Assembly (NCBI RefSeq): GCF_011927945.1
Contig: NZ_JAATJM010000001.1
Location: 505,501 to 569,500 of the forward strand
DNA: 64,000 bases
Direction of reading: 5' to 3'
DNA from: Brevundimonas alba
GTDB lineage: Bacteria > Pseudomonadota > Alphaproteobacteria > Caulobacterales > Caulobacteraceae
Below are positions 9,663-19,967 of the stretch, piece after piece. The position numbers and the translations under genes were made by a program. The notes beneath the pieces are model-generated. The model did no database searches and had not been told where the DNA came from. It worked only from the letters and a program-made list of their open reading frames with translations. Every line of letters starts with the position of its first letter. Within the stretch, counting starts at the first letter, position 1.

Positions 9663-9671
9663 GCCGCGACG

Positions 9672-12600
9672 ATGAAGAACATCTCGTCCTGGTCGATCAG
9701 GAATCCGATCCCGATCATCCTCATGTTCGTGCTGCTGACGCTGGCGGGCGTCAACGGCTTCATGGGGATGCGGATCAACAACAATCCGGACATCGACTTC
9801 CCGCTGGTGCTGGTCGCCGCGGGCCGTCCGGGCGCGGCCCCCAGCGAGATGGAAGTTCAGGTCACCCGGCTGATCGAGGACTCCCTCTCCGGCCTTTCGG
9901 GAGTTCGCCACATCAGTTCGCAGATCACCGACGGCTCGTCGGTGACCACCATCGAGTTCGAGCTGGGCACGGATACGGAGCGGGCGACCAACGACGTCCG
10001 CAACGCCATGAGCGGCCTGCGCGCGGACCTGCCGCAGGACATGCAGGAGCCGGGCGTCCAGCGGATCGACATCACCGGCGACGCCCTGATCACCTGGGTC
10101 GTGCGGTCGTCGACGATGACGCCGGAAGAGCTGAGCTGGTTCATCGACAACGAGGTCAGCCGGTCGCTGCTGGCCATCGGCGGCGTCGGCGAGGTCAACC
10201 GCTCGGGCGGCGTGGACCGCGAGATCCGGGTCGAACTGGATCCGGACCGACTCGCCTCCTACGGCCTCACGGCCGCCTCCGTCAGCCAGGCGCTGACGGC
10301 GGTCAACAGCGACCTGCCGGGCGGGCGGGTGACCATTTCGGGGTCCGAGCGGTCGATCCGCACCCTCGGCGCCGCCGGCTCGATCGAGCAGTTGCGCGAG
10401 ACGCTGGTGCCGCTGGGCGGCGGGCGTTCGGTGCGTCTGGGCGACCTCGGCACGGTCGAGGACCACTGGAGCGAGCCGCGCCGTCTGGCCCGGTACAACG
10501 GGCAGGAAGCCGTCACCTTCAACTTCCTGCGCTCGCGGACGGCCAGCGAGGTCAAGGTGGCCGAGCGGGTGCGCGAACGCGTGCTCGAGATCGACGCGGC
10601 CCATCCGGAACTGACCATCGAACAGGTCACGGCCAGCGTCGAATACATCGAGGAGAGCTACATCGCCTCCTTGGAGGCCCTGCTGCTGGGCGCCGTGCTG
10701 GCGGTCGTGGTGGTGTTCATCTTCCTGCGCGACTGGCGGGCGACCTTCATCACCGCCATGGCCATGCCGCTGTCGCTGATCCCGGCGTTCGCCATTCTCG
10801 GGCCGCTGGACCAGTCGCTGAACGTGGTGACCCTACTGGCGCTGTCGCTGACGGTCGGCATCCTCGTCGACGACGCGATCGTGGAGATCGAGAACATCGT
10901 CCGGCACATGCGGGACGGGAAGTCGCCCTACAATGCCTCAATGGAGGCGGCGGACGAGATCGGCCTCGCCGTCGTCGCCACCACGGCCACCATCCTCGCG
11001 GTGTTCGCGCCGGTTGGCTTCATGCCGGGCATCATCGGCCAGTTCTTCAAGGCCTTCGCCCTCGCCGCCTGCGTCTCGGTGGCCTTCTCGCTGGTCGTGG
11101 CGCGGACGCTGACGCCGCTGATGGCCGCCTATCTGCTGAAGCACCACAAGCACGAGGACCGGGATCCGTTCTGGATGGGCGGCTATCTGAAGTCGCTGCG
11201 CTGGTCGCTGGGGAACCGGTGGAAGGTGTTCGCCCTGGGCACCCTCCTGTTCGTCGGCTGCATCGTCCTGGCCACCAAGGTGCCGTTCGAATTCTCGCCG
11301 TCGGGCGACCAGTCGCGGGCGGCCTTCTCCGTCGAGCTGCCGCCGGGCGCGACCCTGCGCCAGACGGACGCCGTCGTGCAGCGGATCACCCGTGACCTGC
11401 AGCAACGGCCGGAGGTCACCTCGGTCTATGCGGCGGTCGGCGGACAGGACGTCAATCAGGCCAACGTCTACGCCGACATGGTCGACAAGGGCGAACGGTC
11501 GATCAGCCAGCAGGACTTCCAGCGCGAGATGGTCGACGGCTGGAAGTCGATTCCGGGCGCCCGCATCGGCTCCGGCGCCGCCCAGCAGGGGGGCGGGCCG
11601 TCGGACGGCACCAGCTACACCTTCGCCATCCTGAGCGACAATCCGGTCGCCCTGCAGGCTGCGGCGCGCAAGATCGAGGCCGAGATGCGGACGGTTCCGG
11701 GTCTGGCCAATGTCGTCAACACCGCCTCGATCGCGCGGCCTGAAATCCTCGTCGTTCCCCGGCCGGATCAGGCCGCGCTGATGGGCGTGTCGACGCGCGA
11801 CATCTCGCAGACGATCCGCGTGGCCACCATCGGCGACGTGGCGCAGAACCTGCCCAAATACAATCTGGGCGACCGGCAGGTGCCGATCCGGCTGCAGCTG
11901 ACCGCCGACGCCCGTGAGGATCTGGCGGTGCTGGAGAACCTGCGCGTGCCGACCAGCACCGGCGGCGCCGTGCCGCTGAGCGCCGTGGCCGATATCCAGT
12001 TTGGAGCGGGACCATCGCAGGTGCTGCGGCAGGACCGGGCCCGGATCGCCTCGATCACGGCCGAACTTGACGGCATCCGCTCCGGCGAGGCCGATGCGCT
12101 GGTGCAGGCGCTGCCGTCGGTCAAGAACCTGCCGGCGGGCGTGTCCAAGACCCCGGCGGGCGATCAGGAGTTCATCCAGGAGATGATCACCGGCTTCGCA
12201 GTCGCCTTCGCCACGGGCATCCTGCTGATGTACGCCGTGCTGGTGCTGCTGTTCCGCAGCTTCGCCTATCCGGTGACCATCATGGCCTCGCTGCCGCTGG
12301 CCATCGGCGGGGCCTTCGTGGCGCTGATGATCGGTCAGTCCAGCTTCTCGATCTCGTCGCTGATCGGGGTGCTGATGCTGATGGGCATCGCGGCCAAGAA
12401 CTCCATCCTGCTGGTCGACTATATCGTCATGGCCGAGAAGGACGGGATGACCCGGTTCGAGGCCATCATGGACGCCGCGCACAAGCGGGCGCGGCCGATT
12501 CTGATGACGACCTTCGCCATGGGCGCCGGCATGATGCCGGTGGCCGTCGGCTGGGGCGCGGACGTCGAGTTCCGGCAGCCGATGGCCATCGCCGTGGTCG

Positions 12601-12758
12601 GGGGGCTGATCTCGTCGACCTTCCTGTCGCTGCTGTTCATCCCGCCGATCTTCACCATCGTGGACGACATCGCCGGCTTCTTCGGCCGTCACATGGGCAA
12701 GATGTTCGCCAGCCAGCGGAACGAGCCGAACCGTCAGGAACCGGCGCCGGCGGAGTAG
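9672..12758 (+). CDS. RND-family multidrug efflux permease (HAE1/AcrB type)
   Basis: 1028 residues, typical for AcrB-like pumps. The N-terminal helix is followed by the first large periplasmic loop (PN1/PN2), helices 2-6, the second periplasmic loop, and helices 8-12. Helix 4 carries [15 protein letters not shown] with the paired Asp of the proton relay, and helix 10-11 includes [13 protein letters not shown]. '[16 protein letters not shown]' is also characteristic. It exports hydrophobic drugs, dyes or solvents by proton antiport; the substrate cannot be predicted. It forms a two-gene operon with the upstream adaptor. Confidence 0.95.
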   Translation: MKNISSWSIRNPIPIILMFVLLTLAGVNGFMGMRINNNPDIDFPLVLVAAGRPGAAPSEMEVQVTRLIEDSLSGLSGVRHISSQITDGSSVTTIEFELGTDTERATNDVRNAMSGLRADLPQDMQEPGVQRIDITGDALITWVVRSSTMTPEELSWFIDNEVSRSLLAIGGVGEVNRSGGVDREIRVELDPDRLASYGLTAASVSQALTAVNSDLPGGRVTISGSERSIRTLGAAGSIEQLRETLVPLGGGRSVRLGDLGTVEDHWSEPRRLARYNGQEAVTFNFLRSRTASEVKVAERVRERVLEIDAAHPELTIEQVTASVEYIEESYIASLEALLLGAVLAVVVVFIFLRDWRATFITAMAMPLSLIPAFAILGPLDQSLNVVTLLALSLTVGILVDDAIVEIENIVRHMRDGKSPYNASMEAADEIGLAVVATTATILAVFAPVGFMPGIIGQFFKAFALAACVSVAFSLVVARTLTPLMAAYLLKHHKHEDRDPFWMGGYLKSLRWSLGNRWKVFALGTLLFVGCIVLATKVPFEFSPSGDQSRAAFSVELPPGATLRQTDAVVQRITRDLQQRPEVTSVYAAVGGQDVNQANVYADMVDKGERSISQQDFQREMVDGWKSIPGARIGSGAAQQGGGPSDGTSYTFAILSDNPVALQAAARKIEAEMRTVPGLANVVNTASIARPEILVVPRPDQAALMGVSTRDISQTIRVATIGDVAQNLPKYNLGDRQVPIRLQLTADAREDLAVLENLRVPTSTGGAVPLSAVADIQFGAGPSQVLRQDRARIASITAELDGIRSGEADALVQALPSVKNLPAGVSKTPAGDQEFIQEMITGFAVAFATGILLMYAVLVLLFRSFAYPVTIMASLPLAIGGAFVALMIGQSSFSISSLIGVLMLMGIAAKNSILLVDYIVMAEKDGMTRFEAIMDAAHKRARPILMTTFAMGAGMMPVAVGWGADVEFRQPMAIAVVGGLISSTFLSLLFIPPIFTIVDDIAGFFGRHMGKMFASQRNEPNRQEPAPAE

Positions 12759-12829
12759 GCGGGGCAGGAAGCGGAAGAGACAAGCGTCCACTTCAGCGCC
12801 CTTTCCGCCCTCAACGCACCAGTCGGTCG

Positions 12830-13408
12830 TCAGGGAGAGCAGTGCCCTGCAGATCGCGACGCCTGAATGTATTCGAAGTTTATGATGTCTGCCGCGCGGA
12901 TGCGGTGGTCGACGACACTTGGCTGATTGGTCTCGACGCAGACCCTTGCGCCACTAAGCACAATGCGCGTGATTGGAAGACCGTCGGCCGCCGCGAGGGC
13001 GTTCGTGTCCAGGCCGAACTGGATCAGGTCAACGTCCGCGACGAGCCCCGTGTAGGTTATGGACCCGGTTCCGGCCTGAGGCTCGGACCGTGCGGAGGCG
13101 AAGCAACGCCGGAGTTCGGTATCGGCCCCAGCCCGGCCGATAGGGATCGCTTTACCCGCCTCAACTCCCTCGGGGGCAACGCAAGGCGCGCCTTGGGAGG
13201 GAAGAAACAGGAGCGTGTCGGTTCCCGTGAAGCAGGTGCTTCCTCCAACCCGTGCATTCAGGTCGAAGAGCGCCATCGGGGCGGGGAGCCGGGCAAGTTC
13301 GTATCGACACAGGCCCTGACCCCCGCCCACGTCCACGATCTTCTCCCTTCCCGCGAGGCAAGCGGCGGTCGAGACCGCCAACACGAGAGAGATCAGATGC
13401 CGTCGCAC
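12830..13408 (-). CDS. Hypothetical exported protein
   Basis: 192 residues from a GTG start that has GAGGAG 6 nt upstream. An N-terminal signal (RRHLISLVLAVSTAACLAG) is followed by a mature part with five further Cys residues, suggesting disulphides in the periplasm. TAAC is a poor lipobox, so lipidation is uncertain. No family recognised. It is encoded alone, convergent with the RND operon and downstream of the TonB receptor gene, but separated from it by a strong terminator. A long open frame on the opposite strand (12842-13567) lacks a ribosome site or recognisable domain and is less likely. Confidence 0.6.
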   Translation of the reverse strand: MRRHLISLVLAVSTAACLAGREKIVDVGGGQGLCRYELARLPAPMALFDLNARVGGSTCFTGTDTLLFLPSQGAPCVAPEGVEAGKAIPIGRAGADTELRRCFASARSEPQAGTGSITYTGLVADVDLIQFGLDTNALAAADGLPITRIVLSGARVCVETNQPSVVDHRIRAADIINFEYIQASRSAGHCSP

Positions 13409-13490
13409 GCAGGCGCTCCTCGGTTTGTGGCAGGGTCTCCGCTTGCGGAACGAGGTGCAACGACCACTTTGACCCCGGTTCCCTCACACC

Positions 13491-13527
13491 AGCAAAAACA
13501 AAACCGGCCGGGGTCGCCCCCGGCCGG
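13491..13527 (-). terminator. Intrinsic terminator of the TonB-dependent receptor gene
   Basis: On the minus strand a perfect 10-bp stem (CCGGCCGGGG / CCCCGGCCGG, arms 13518-13527 and 13504-13513) with a 4-nt loop is followed by TTTTGTTTTT. It starts 30 bp after the receptor stop codon. One of the strongest terminators in the window. Confidence 0.93.
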
Positions 13528-13556
13528 TTCCTTCGTTTCGCCTGTCAGCGAAGCGA

Positions 13557-16157
13557 TCAGTATTTGAAGCGCAGGGTCGCGCCGTAGGTCCGCGGCGCGC
13601 CGAGGAAGGCGTCGTAGGTCTGGGTGTCCAGCGCCGGGTTGTAGTAGGTGCCGTTCGGCTGGACCGTGGTCTGGAACGCCGAGCCTTGCAGCGGGGCGTT
13701 GTAGGCGACCTGGATGTATTCCTCGTCGGTCAGGTTCTGGACCCAGAACTCGGCCGTCCAGCGTTCGTCCGCGCTGCCCACCATGAAGCGACCGTTCAGC
13801 GTCGTGAACGCGTCCTGCTGCTTGTAGGGGATCAGATCGGAGCCGGTGTTGTAGTCGCTCATATATTTGCCGGCGAGGCTGAAGCCGACGCGGACGTCGT
13901 CGCCGATGTTGCGGTCGAAGTTGATCGACAGCGTGCCCGACCATTCCGGAGCGAAGGACGCCGTGGCCCCCGGAAGCAGCGAGAGCTGCGGGAAGTTGCC
14001 CGGGTTGGCCAGGTCGGCGGCGGTGAAGTCGCCGTACTCGGCCTTGGTGTAGGTGACGCCGCCCTGGAAGCTCAGGCCTTCAACCGGCGAGAACCACAGG
14101 AAGTCGGCGTCGACGCCGCGCGACGTCAGTTCGGGGATCGATTCCACCACGAAGGCGGTGCCGAGGAAGGTGTTGAGCTGGAAGTCCTCGAAGGTCTGGT
14201 CGAAGTAGGTGGCGTTCAGCAGCAGGGTGCGGTCCAGCAGCGTCATCTTCACGCCGGCTTCGTAGCTGTCCACGACTTCCGAGGGGAACAGCAGCGAGGC
14301 GGTCGGGGTGATGCCGCTCTGCACGCGGTCAAGGTTGTAGCCGAAGCTCTTGTAGCCGCGGGCGTAGGACACATAGGTCAGGATCGACGGGTTCAGGCGG
14401 TAGGACGCCTTGACCGTGCCGCTCAGCTCCGAGTCATCGAACTGCTCGTTGATGTTGCGGTTGTTGAAGGCGGCATTGGCCCACGGCAGGCAGAAGTTGC
14501 CAAGGATGGTGGGCGTGGCGGCGCCGAGAACGGCTCCGATCGCGCCCGCGTTGCCCAGGGCGGCGGCGCATGTCGCGCCGTTGCCGTTGGTGTTCCGCTG
14601 CGTACCGCGCAGGGTCTTTTCGTCCATCGTGTAACGCAGGCCGACAGTCACATCGAAGGCGTCAGTGACGTGCCAGGTGTCGTTGGTGAACAGGGCGAAG
14701 GACGTCGAGCCCTGGTCATACTTGTCCTCGAAGCCCTGACCGACCGTGAAGCCGGGGCCGCCGCCGTTGACTGCGCCGCCGGAGCCCAGGCAGGTGCCGA
14801 AGCCGACGGGCGTCTGGGCCGCGCGGGTGTAGCAGCCGATGGTGCTCGGGCTGATCGGCAGGGCCGGGTTCGCCGCGTTCAGGCGCGCGCTGAGCAGGAA
14901 GGACAGGAAGGGGGTGTAGTCGGGGCCGAAATACCAGCTGTCGGTCCGGTAGATGTCTTCCTGGGTGACGAAGGCGCCGACCAGCCAGTCGAGGCTGTCG
15001 GTGGCCCCGGCGAGGCGGAACTCCTGGGTGGCGTTCTCGACTTCGTAGCCGTAATCGCCGTCCTGGACGCGGTAGGCGATGTCGGCGCCGGTGAAGTCGA
15101 TGTCCTGGCCGAGGCTGGACGTCCACTTACGCCACGACGAGACCGAGGTCAGGGTCGAACCGCCGAGGAACGACGGCAGGTCGAAGTTGGCCTCGACCGA
15201 CCAGCCCTTGTCCTCGACTTCCTGACCCGACGAGCGGTTGGCGAAGGCCGTGCGCGAGAAGGGCAGCGGGCCGAAGCCCGGAGCCGGAGGACGCTGGCCC
15301 GTGCCGTTGGAGAGACCGTCGACGAAGGGATAGGTCGGGCCGGTGCGGATCTGGGTGCCGACGCAGCAATATTCGTCGCGCGACGAATAGTCGGCGATGA
15401 AGCGGACCGAGGTGTTGTCGTTCGGCAGCCACAGCAGCTGGCCGCGGACGGTGCCGAAGTCCTGGTTGTTGTCGTCCGTTTCCGTGCGGGGGCCGTCACC
15501 GGTGTCGATGTTCATGAAGCCGTCGCGGAGACGGCGGCCGGCGTAGAGGCGGAAGGCGAGGGTGTCGCTGATCGGGCCGGAGACCGAGCCCGAGGCCGCC
15601 ATGGCGCCGTAGTTGCCGACCGTCAGTTCGCCGTTGAAGCTGGGCGTGAAGGACGGGGCCTCGGTGATGATGTTGATGACGCCGGCCGAGGTGTTCTTGC
15701 CGAACAGCGTGCCTTGCGGGCCCTTCAGGACCTCGATGCGCTGCAGTTCGCCCAGGTCGCCGAAGCCGACCGAGTTGCGCGAGCGGTAGACGCCGTCGAT
15801 GACCACGCCGACCGAGCTTTCCAGACCGGGGTTGTCGCCGACCGTGCCGACGCCGCGGATACGGGCGGTGGTCGAGGCTTCCGACGAGGTCGAGGTGACC
15901 GTCAGGCCGGGGGTCAGGATCTGCAGGTCCTTGATGTCGCGGACGCCGGCGTCCTGCAGGGTTTCCTGAGACAGGGTCGTGACCACGATCGGCACGTCCT
16001 GCAGGTTCTGCTCACGCTTCTGGGCCGTGACGATGATGTCGTCGATGGTCGTAGGACCCTGCTGGTCCTGGGCCGCGGCGGCTCCGGCGAAGCCGAAGGC
16101 CACGGCGCTGACCACGGCGGCAGACGCAGTGGTGCGAAGAAGGTTGGTAAGGCGCAT
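13557..16157 (-). CDS. TonB-dependent outer-membrane receptor
   Basis: 866 residues from the ATG that begins a clear signal peptide (MRLTNLLRTTASAAVVSAVA, cleavage after AAAAQ). The upstream in-frame extension is rejected because it would bury that signal. Next comes a TonB-box-like segment (IDDIIVTAQKREQNLQDVPI) and the plug domain ('LQILTPGLTVTS', 'IRGVGTVGDNPGLESSVGVVIDGVYR', 'IEVLKGPQGTLFGKNTSAGVINI'). A long beta-barrel ends 'APRTYGATLRFKY'. This plug type is abundant in Caulobacterales for import of iron chelates, vitamins or plant sugars; the substrate cannot be told. The terminator lies just downstream, and the 231-bp upstream region holds the promoter. Confidence 0.95.
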   Translation of the reverse strand: MRLTNLLRTTASAAVVSAVAFGFAGAAAAQDQQGPTTIDDIIVTAQKREQNLQDVPIVVTTLSQETLQDAGVRDIKDLQILTPGLTVTSTSSEASTTARIRGVGTVGDNPGLESSVGVVIDGVYRSRNSVGFGDLGELQRIEVLKGPQGTLFGKNTSAGVINIITEAPSFTPSFNGELTVGNYGAMAASGSVSGPISDTLAFRLYAGRRLRDGFMNIDTGDGPRTETDDNNQDFGTVRGQLLWLPNDNTSVRFIADYSSRDEYCCVGTQIRTGPTYPFVDGLSNGTGQRPPAPGFGPLPFSRTAFANRSSGQEVEDKGWSVEANFDLPSFLGGSTLTSVSSWRKWTSSLGQDIDFTGADIAYRVQDGDYGYEVENATQEFRLAGATDSLDWLVGAFVTQEDIYRTDSWYFGPDYTPFLSFLLSARLNAANPALPISPSTIGCYTRAAQTPVGFGTCLGSGGAVNGGGPGFTVGQGFEDKYDQGSTSFALFTNDTWHVTDAFDVTVGLRYTMDEKTLRGTQRNTNGNGATCAAALGNAGAIGAVLGAATPTILGNFCLPWANAAFNNRNINEQFDDSELSGTVKASYRLNPSILTYVSYARGYKSFGYNLDRVQSGITPTASLLFPSEVVDSYEAGVKMTLLDRTLLLNATYFDQTFEDFQLNTFLGTAFVVESIPELTSRGVDADFLWFSPVEGLSFQGGVTYTKAEYGDFTAADLANPGNFPQLSLLPGATASFAPEWSGTLSINFDRNIGDDVRVGFSLAGKYMSDYNTGSDLIPYKQQDAFTTLNGRFMVGSADERWTAEFWVQNLTDEEYIQVAYNAPLQGSAFQTTVQPNGTYYNPALDTQTYDAFLGAPRTYGATLRFKY

Positions 16158-16388
16158 GGTCGCTCCCCGACATTGCCGGGGCCCGCATGGAACGGGTTGC
16201 CGCGGCGTTTCCTGATCCCTGTCCCGCGCCCTTCTTGCGGAGCGCGGAAACTCCAGCATTCGGGGTAATCCAAGCCGGACTCCGCCACAAGCATCCGGGA
16301 CCGGCGCGGCCTCATTTCGGCCTTGGCGCAAGCCTGACTGTGACGCAAAAGCGACAGATATCGCTGACGCTAGGTCAATATTCACCCA

Positions 16389-17597
16389 CTATTGGGCAGT
16401 ATCCGCGGCCTCGTCGGCCAAATCTTTGCGCCGTCGGCCAGCAATCGCGAGGACCGCGGCGCCGACGACAGCGGACAGGGCCGAGCCGCCGAGCACGCCC
16501 AGCTTGACCTCGATCTGCTGCGGGGAGTCGATCGCGCCGGGGAAGGCCAGCACGCCGATGAACAGGCTCATGGTGAAGCCGACGCCGCACAGCAGGCAGA
16601 CGCCGTAGAGCTCGGACCAGCTGGCGCCGGTGGGTCGGCGCCCGATCTTCAGAGCCGAGGCCAGCCAGGCCGCGCCGAAGACGCCGATCTGCTTGCCGAT
16701 AAAGAGGCCCAGCGCGATGCCGATGACGAGAGGGGCGAAGGCCTGTTCCAGCGTCAGGCCGGCGAAGCTGACCCCGGCCTTGGCGAAGGCGAACAGCGGC
16801 AGGACCAGATAGGCGACGTAGGGGTGCAGGTCGTGCATCGCCTCCTTGAGCGGGCTCTGCTTGTCGCGGCGGTTGTCGACCGGAACGATGCAGGCGAAGG
16901 CCACGGCCGTCAGGGAGGTCGACAGGCCGGACAGGACGGTCAGATACCAGACCAGCGCAAAGCCCAGCACCCAGAAGGGCGCGGGGATCTTGCCGATGCG
17001 GGCCGCCACGCCTCCCGCCAGCAGCAGGCCGACGATCCAGACCAGCGGCTGCGAGGCGACGCCGCTGGAGAACAGGGCCGCGATGAGGGCGATGGCTCCG
17101 AGATCGTCGACGATGGCGAGGGTCAGCAGGAAGACCCGCAACGACGACGGCAGATTGCGCGCGGCCACCGCGAACACGGCGAGGGCGAAGGCGATGTCGG
17201 TGGCCAGGGGGATAGGCCAGCCGCCGTGCGGCCCTCCGGCGAGGCCGGACACCGCCAGATAGACCAGCGCCGGCGCGACCATGCCGCCGATGGCGGCCAG
17301 CACGGGCGTGGCCAGCTTCTTCGGATCGCTGAGCTCGCCCCTGAGGATCTCGTATTTGATCTCCAGGCCGACGACGAGGAAGAAGACCGCCATCAGGCCT
17401 TCCTTGATCCATTCGGACACCGTGAGCTGGAGCATCAGCGGACCGACCTGGACCACGTGCTCGCTCTTGAGCCAGCCGAAATAGGCGCCGGACAGGGGAG
17501 AGTTGGCGACGATCAGGGCGGCGAGGGCGGCAAGGCCCAGCACCGCGCCGGATGCGGCCTCGGTCTTGAGGAAGTCGAGAGTGATCTTGCGCGCCAC
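16389..17597 (-). CDS. nhaA: Na+/H+ antiporter NhaA
   Basis: 402 residues from a GTG start preceded by GGAGG; frames extending further upstream add a low-complexity Arg/Pro stretch not seen in the family. Twelve membrane helices are expected. The essential Asp pair of NhaA is in LAIVDDLGAIALIA, and the helix IV Asp is in PLATDIAFALAV. GLEIKYEIL and GFTMSLFIGVLAF are also family hallmarks. It exports sodium at alkaline pH using proton influx. It is divergent from selO, with a 233-bp shared upstream region. Confidence 0.96.
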   Translation of the reverse strand: MARKITLDFLKTEAASGAVLGLAALAALIVANSPLSGAYFGWLKSEHVVQVGPLMLQLTVSEWIKEGLMAVFFLVVGLEIKYEILRGELSDPKKLATPVLAAIGGMVAPALVYLAVSGLAGGPHGGWPIPLATDIAFALAVFAVAARNLPSSLRVFLLTLAIVDDLGAIALIAALFSSGVASQPLVWIVGLLLAGGVAARIGKIPAPFWVLGFALVWYLTVLSGLSTSLTAVAFACIVPVDNRRDKQSPLKEAMHDLHPYVAYLVLPLFAFAKAGVSFAGLTLEQAFAPLVIGIALGLFIGKQIGVFGAAWLASALKIGRRPTGASWSELYGVCLLCGVGFTMSLFIGVLAFPGAIDSPQQIEVKLGVLGGSALSAVVGAAVLAIAGRRRKDLADEAADTAQ

Positions 17598-17626
17598 GGC
17601 GGGCCTCCGGGATGAGGGTCTGTCGT

Positions 17627-17650
17627 GGCGCCCGGTTATCGACGGGCGCC
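17627..17650 (-). promoter_or_regulatory. Stem-loop in the nhaA leader
   Basis: GGCGCCCG (17627-17634) and CGGGCGCC (17643-17650) form a perfect 8-bp stem around an 8-nt loop, 30-53 bp upstream of the nhaA start. There is no T-run, so it is not a terminator. It could be a regulatory hairpin or a protein site; chance is possible in DNA this GC-rich. Confidence 0.3.
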
Positions 17651-17830
17651 GGACCGGGTTCGCGCCGCGATGAAGCGGGCGCCGGCCTGGCGTGCGACCC
17701 TGAAGAAGGGCCGTGCCTGATCTCTTCGGATACAATACGGCGGGGCGGGCGAGGTTCAAGGCGGAAGCCGCCGGAACAGGCGATGGCGGGTGCGGTTGCC
17801 CTTGCCCCGACAAGAGGTCATCTGCTGCGC

Positions 17831-19246
17831 ATGCCCCCCTTCCCCGCCTACCGTCCCGAGCCGCGCTTCTTCGAACTGGGTGAGGAATACGGCGATGCCG
17901 TCCGGGCGGCGGAGTTTCCGCAGGCGATCCTGCGCTTCCGCAATGACCGGGCGGCGGCGACGGTCGGGCTGGAGACGCTGACGGACGAGGAATGGGTGGC
18001 GCATTTCGGCCGGTTCCAGCCGCTGCCGGGCCAGCCGGGGCCGGTGGCGATGCGGTATCACGGGCATCAGTTCCGCACCTACAATCCCGACCTCGGCGAC
18101 GGGCGGGGGTTCCTTGCGGCGCAGATCCGCGCAGGGGACGGCCGGTTGCTGGATCTCGGCACCAAGGGGTCGGGTCAGACGCCGTGGTCGCGGGGCGCGG
18201 ACGGACGGCTGACGCTGAAGGGTGGGGTGAGGGAGGTGCTGGCGGCGGAGATGCTGGAGACGCTCGGCGTCCCGACCAGCCGCGCCTTCAGCCTGATCGA
18301 GACAGGCGAGGATCTGGAGCGGGGCGACGAACCGTCTCCGACGCGGTCGGCGGTGCTGGTGCGGCTGTCGCACAGCCATGTCCGGTTCGGCACCTTCCAG
18401 CGGGCCGCCTATATCCGGAGGCCGGACATGATCGAGGCGCTGGTGGAGCACGCGCGGTCGCTCTACCACCCGACCGTCGCGGCCGGAGACACGCCGGGCT
18501 TTCTGCGGGCCGTGGTCGAGGCGTCGGCGCGGCTGACGGCGCGATGGATCGCAGCGGGGTTCGTGCACGGCGTGCTGAACACCGACAATCTGAACGTCAC
18601 GGGCGAGAGCTTCGACTACGGCCCGTGGCGGTTCCTGCCGCATTACGAGCCGGGGTTCACGGCGGCCTATTTCGACCAGTTCGGCCTCTATGCTTTTGCG
18701 CGGCAGCCCGAGGCGGTGTTCTGGGCCCTGACACAGTTGGGCGGAGCGCTGAAGCTGGTCGCCGATGCGGAGCCGCTGACCGAGGCGCTGAACGGGTTCG
18801 GCCCGGCCTATATCCGCGAACTGAGGGCGGCGTTTCTGGCGCGGCTGGGCGTCACCAGCCTTGGCGAGGCGGCGGACCAGAGGCTGCTGGATACGACGCT
18901 GGCCCTGCTCCGCGAGGGCGGCGAGGCGCTGCGGTGGGAGCCGCTGTTCTTCGACTGGTTCGGCGGCTTTGCGTCGTCCGCGCGGGCGCTCGGCGGGCCA
19001 AGGGGCAAGCTGTATCAGGGCGAGGCCTTCGACGCCTTCCGCTTCGCCCTGTTCGAGCACGAGCCGGAGCGGCCTGAGCGGCTGGAGCATCCGATGTTCG
19101 CGGCCACGGAGCCGGAAGAGATGCTGATCGACGAGGTCGAGGCGATCTGGGCGACTACCGACGCCGGCGACGACTGGGCGCCGTTCCACGCGAAGATTGA
19201 GCGGTTGAGGGCGGCGCGTGAAGCTTGGGGTCTGGCCGGCTGCTGA
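17831..19246 (+). CDS. selO: Protein adenylyltransferase SelO (YdiU/UPF0061)
   Basis: 471 residues from the ATG of MPPFPAYRPEPRFFEL; the longer upstream frame lacks homology-like sequence. This is a pseudokinase-fold enzyme that transfers AMP to Ser/Thr/Tyr of redox proteins. Hallmarks are 'MRYHGHQFRTYNPDLGDGRG', 'LGTKGSGQTPWSRGADGRLTLK', 'VREVLAAEMLETLGVPTSRAF' and the metal/catalytic segment 'HGVLNTDNLNVTGESFDYGP'. The chain ends in Gly-Cys, and the next codon is the TGA stop. In animals the near-C-terminal residue of SelO is selenocysteine; here a normal TGC supplies the Cys. Monocistronic as far as can be seen. Confidence 0.94.
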   Translation: MPPFPAYRPEPRFFELGEEYGDAVRAAEFPQAILRFRNDRAAATVGLETLTDEEWVAHFGRFQPLPGQPGPVAMRYHGHQFRTYNPDLGDGRGFLAAQIRAGDGRLLDLGTKGSGQTPWSRGADGRLTLKGGVREVLAAEMLETLGVPTSRAFSLIETGEDLERGDEPSPTRSAVLVRLSHSHVRFGTFQRAAYIRRPDMIEALVEHARSLYHPTVAAGDTPGFLRAVVEASARLTARWIAAGFVHGVLNTDNLNVTGESFDYGPWRFLPHYEPGFTAAYFDQFGLYAFARQPEAVFWALTQLGGALKLVADAEPLTEALNGFGPAYIRELRAAFLARLGVTSLGEAADQRLLDTTLALLREGGEALRWEPLFFDWFGGFASSARALGGPRGKLYQGEAFDAFRFALFEHEPERPERLEHPMFAATEPEEMLIDEVEAIWATTDAGDDWAPFHAKIERLRAAREAWGLAGC

Positions 19247-19544
19247 CAGCAGGGTGGCGGCAGCGTGGCGGTAGGAAGGATCGACCGCCTCCCCGCGGCA
19301 TATCGGACCACGCCGCGTGACCCATCCAGACCCGCACCTGCAGCGTAACTGTCTTAAGGCCCCTGAAACGGACGCCGCATTACAGAGATTTATGAATACG
19401 GCCACGCTTTGGCCGTGGGGTCCACGCAGAAGGCGGTCACGGATGGTTACGGTCTCGCTTCGCGCACTTGCGGACAGGCTGATCCGTTCCGACATCGCAA
19501 CTGTTACCAATCAAAAGAGCGCCTCTCCCCGGGCGTCACATAAA
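19247..19544. other. Non-coding gap between selO and the DoxX-like gene
   Basis: About 300 bp without a supported gene. An in-frame extension of the downstream gene reaches 19317, but its translation is Arg-rich and unlike the family. The stretch 19330-19400 and 19495-19545 is relatively AT-rich and probably contains the promoter of the DoxX-like gene. No T-run terminator is seen behind selO. Confidence 0.5.
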
Positions 19545-19967
19545 ATGACTTCTCAGACTCTCTCCCCCGCCCGCTCCCGCCTTGCCGCGAGCTACCGCAA
19601 CCTTACGCTCTGGACGCTGCAGGGCTGGCTGGCGATGTTCTTCATCGCCGCCGGCTACGCCAAGCTGACCGAGCCGATGGCCAACCTGATCGATCTGCTG
19701 CGCTGGCCGCTGTTCGCCACCGAGAACATGGTGCGCGGCCTCGGTCTGGCCGAGATCGTGCTCGCCGTTCTGGTGCTGGCGCCGCTGGTGTCGTGGAAGC
19801 ACGGCCGGCCGCTGCTGGTCACCGCCACGGCCGGCCTGCTGGCGCTGGAATCCATCATGCTGGTCATGCACGCCGTCGGTCTCGAGGCGGGTCTGGCCGT
19901 GACCAATGTGATCCTGATCGCGATGACCGCGCCGGTGCTGTGGATGCGGGCGCGCGAGGTTCGCTAG
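19545..19967 (+). CDS. DoxX-like small integral membrane protein
   Basis: 140 residues from ATG 19545 (MTSQTLSPARSRLAASYRNL). Four membrane helices are predicted, at about 25-42, 60-80, 87-103 and 108-130. 'GWLAMFFIAAGYAKLTEP' and 'GLAEIVLAVLVLAPLV' follow the DoxX/DUF417-like pattern. The family includes quinol-interacting and oxidative-stress-linked membrane proteins, but no activity is assured. Its TAG stop shares the CTAG tetranucleotide with the stop of the convergent DUF2256 gene. Confidence 0.7.
   Translation: MTSQTLSPARSRLAASYRNLTLWTLQGWLAMFFIAAGYAKLTEPMANLIDLLRWPLFATENMVRGLGLAEIVLAVLVLAPLVSWKHGRPLLVTATAGLLALESIMLVMHAVGLEAGLAVTNVILIAMTAPVLWMRAREVR

Noticed and set aside
8994..12791. 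Minus-strand open frames opposite the RND genes
   Set aside because: Arg/His/Asp-rich low-complexity translations; the plus strand holds complete adaptor and pump domains.
13686..16268. 860-residue plus-strand frame opposite the TonB receptor
   Set aside because: No ribosome site, no domain, composition typical of antisense in GC-rich DNA.
19228..19260. TGA after the final Cys of selO as a selenocysteine codon
   Set aside because: No recognisable bacterial SECIS hairpin follows, a normal Cys codon already ends the protein, and the next frame lacks conserved sequence.
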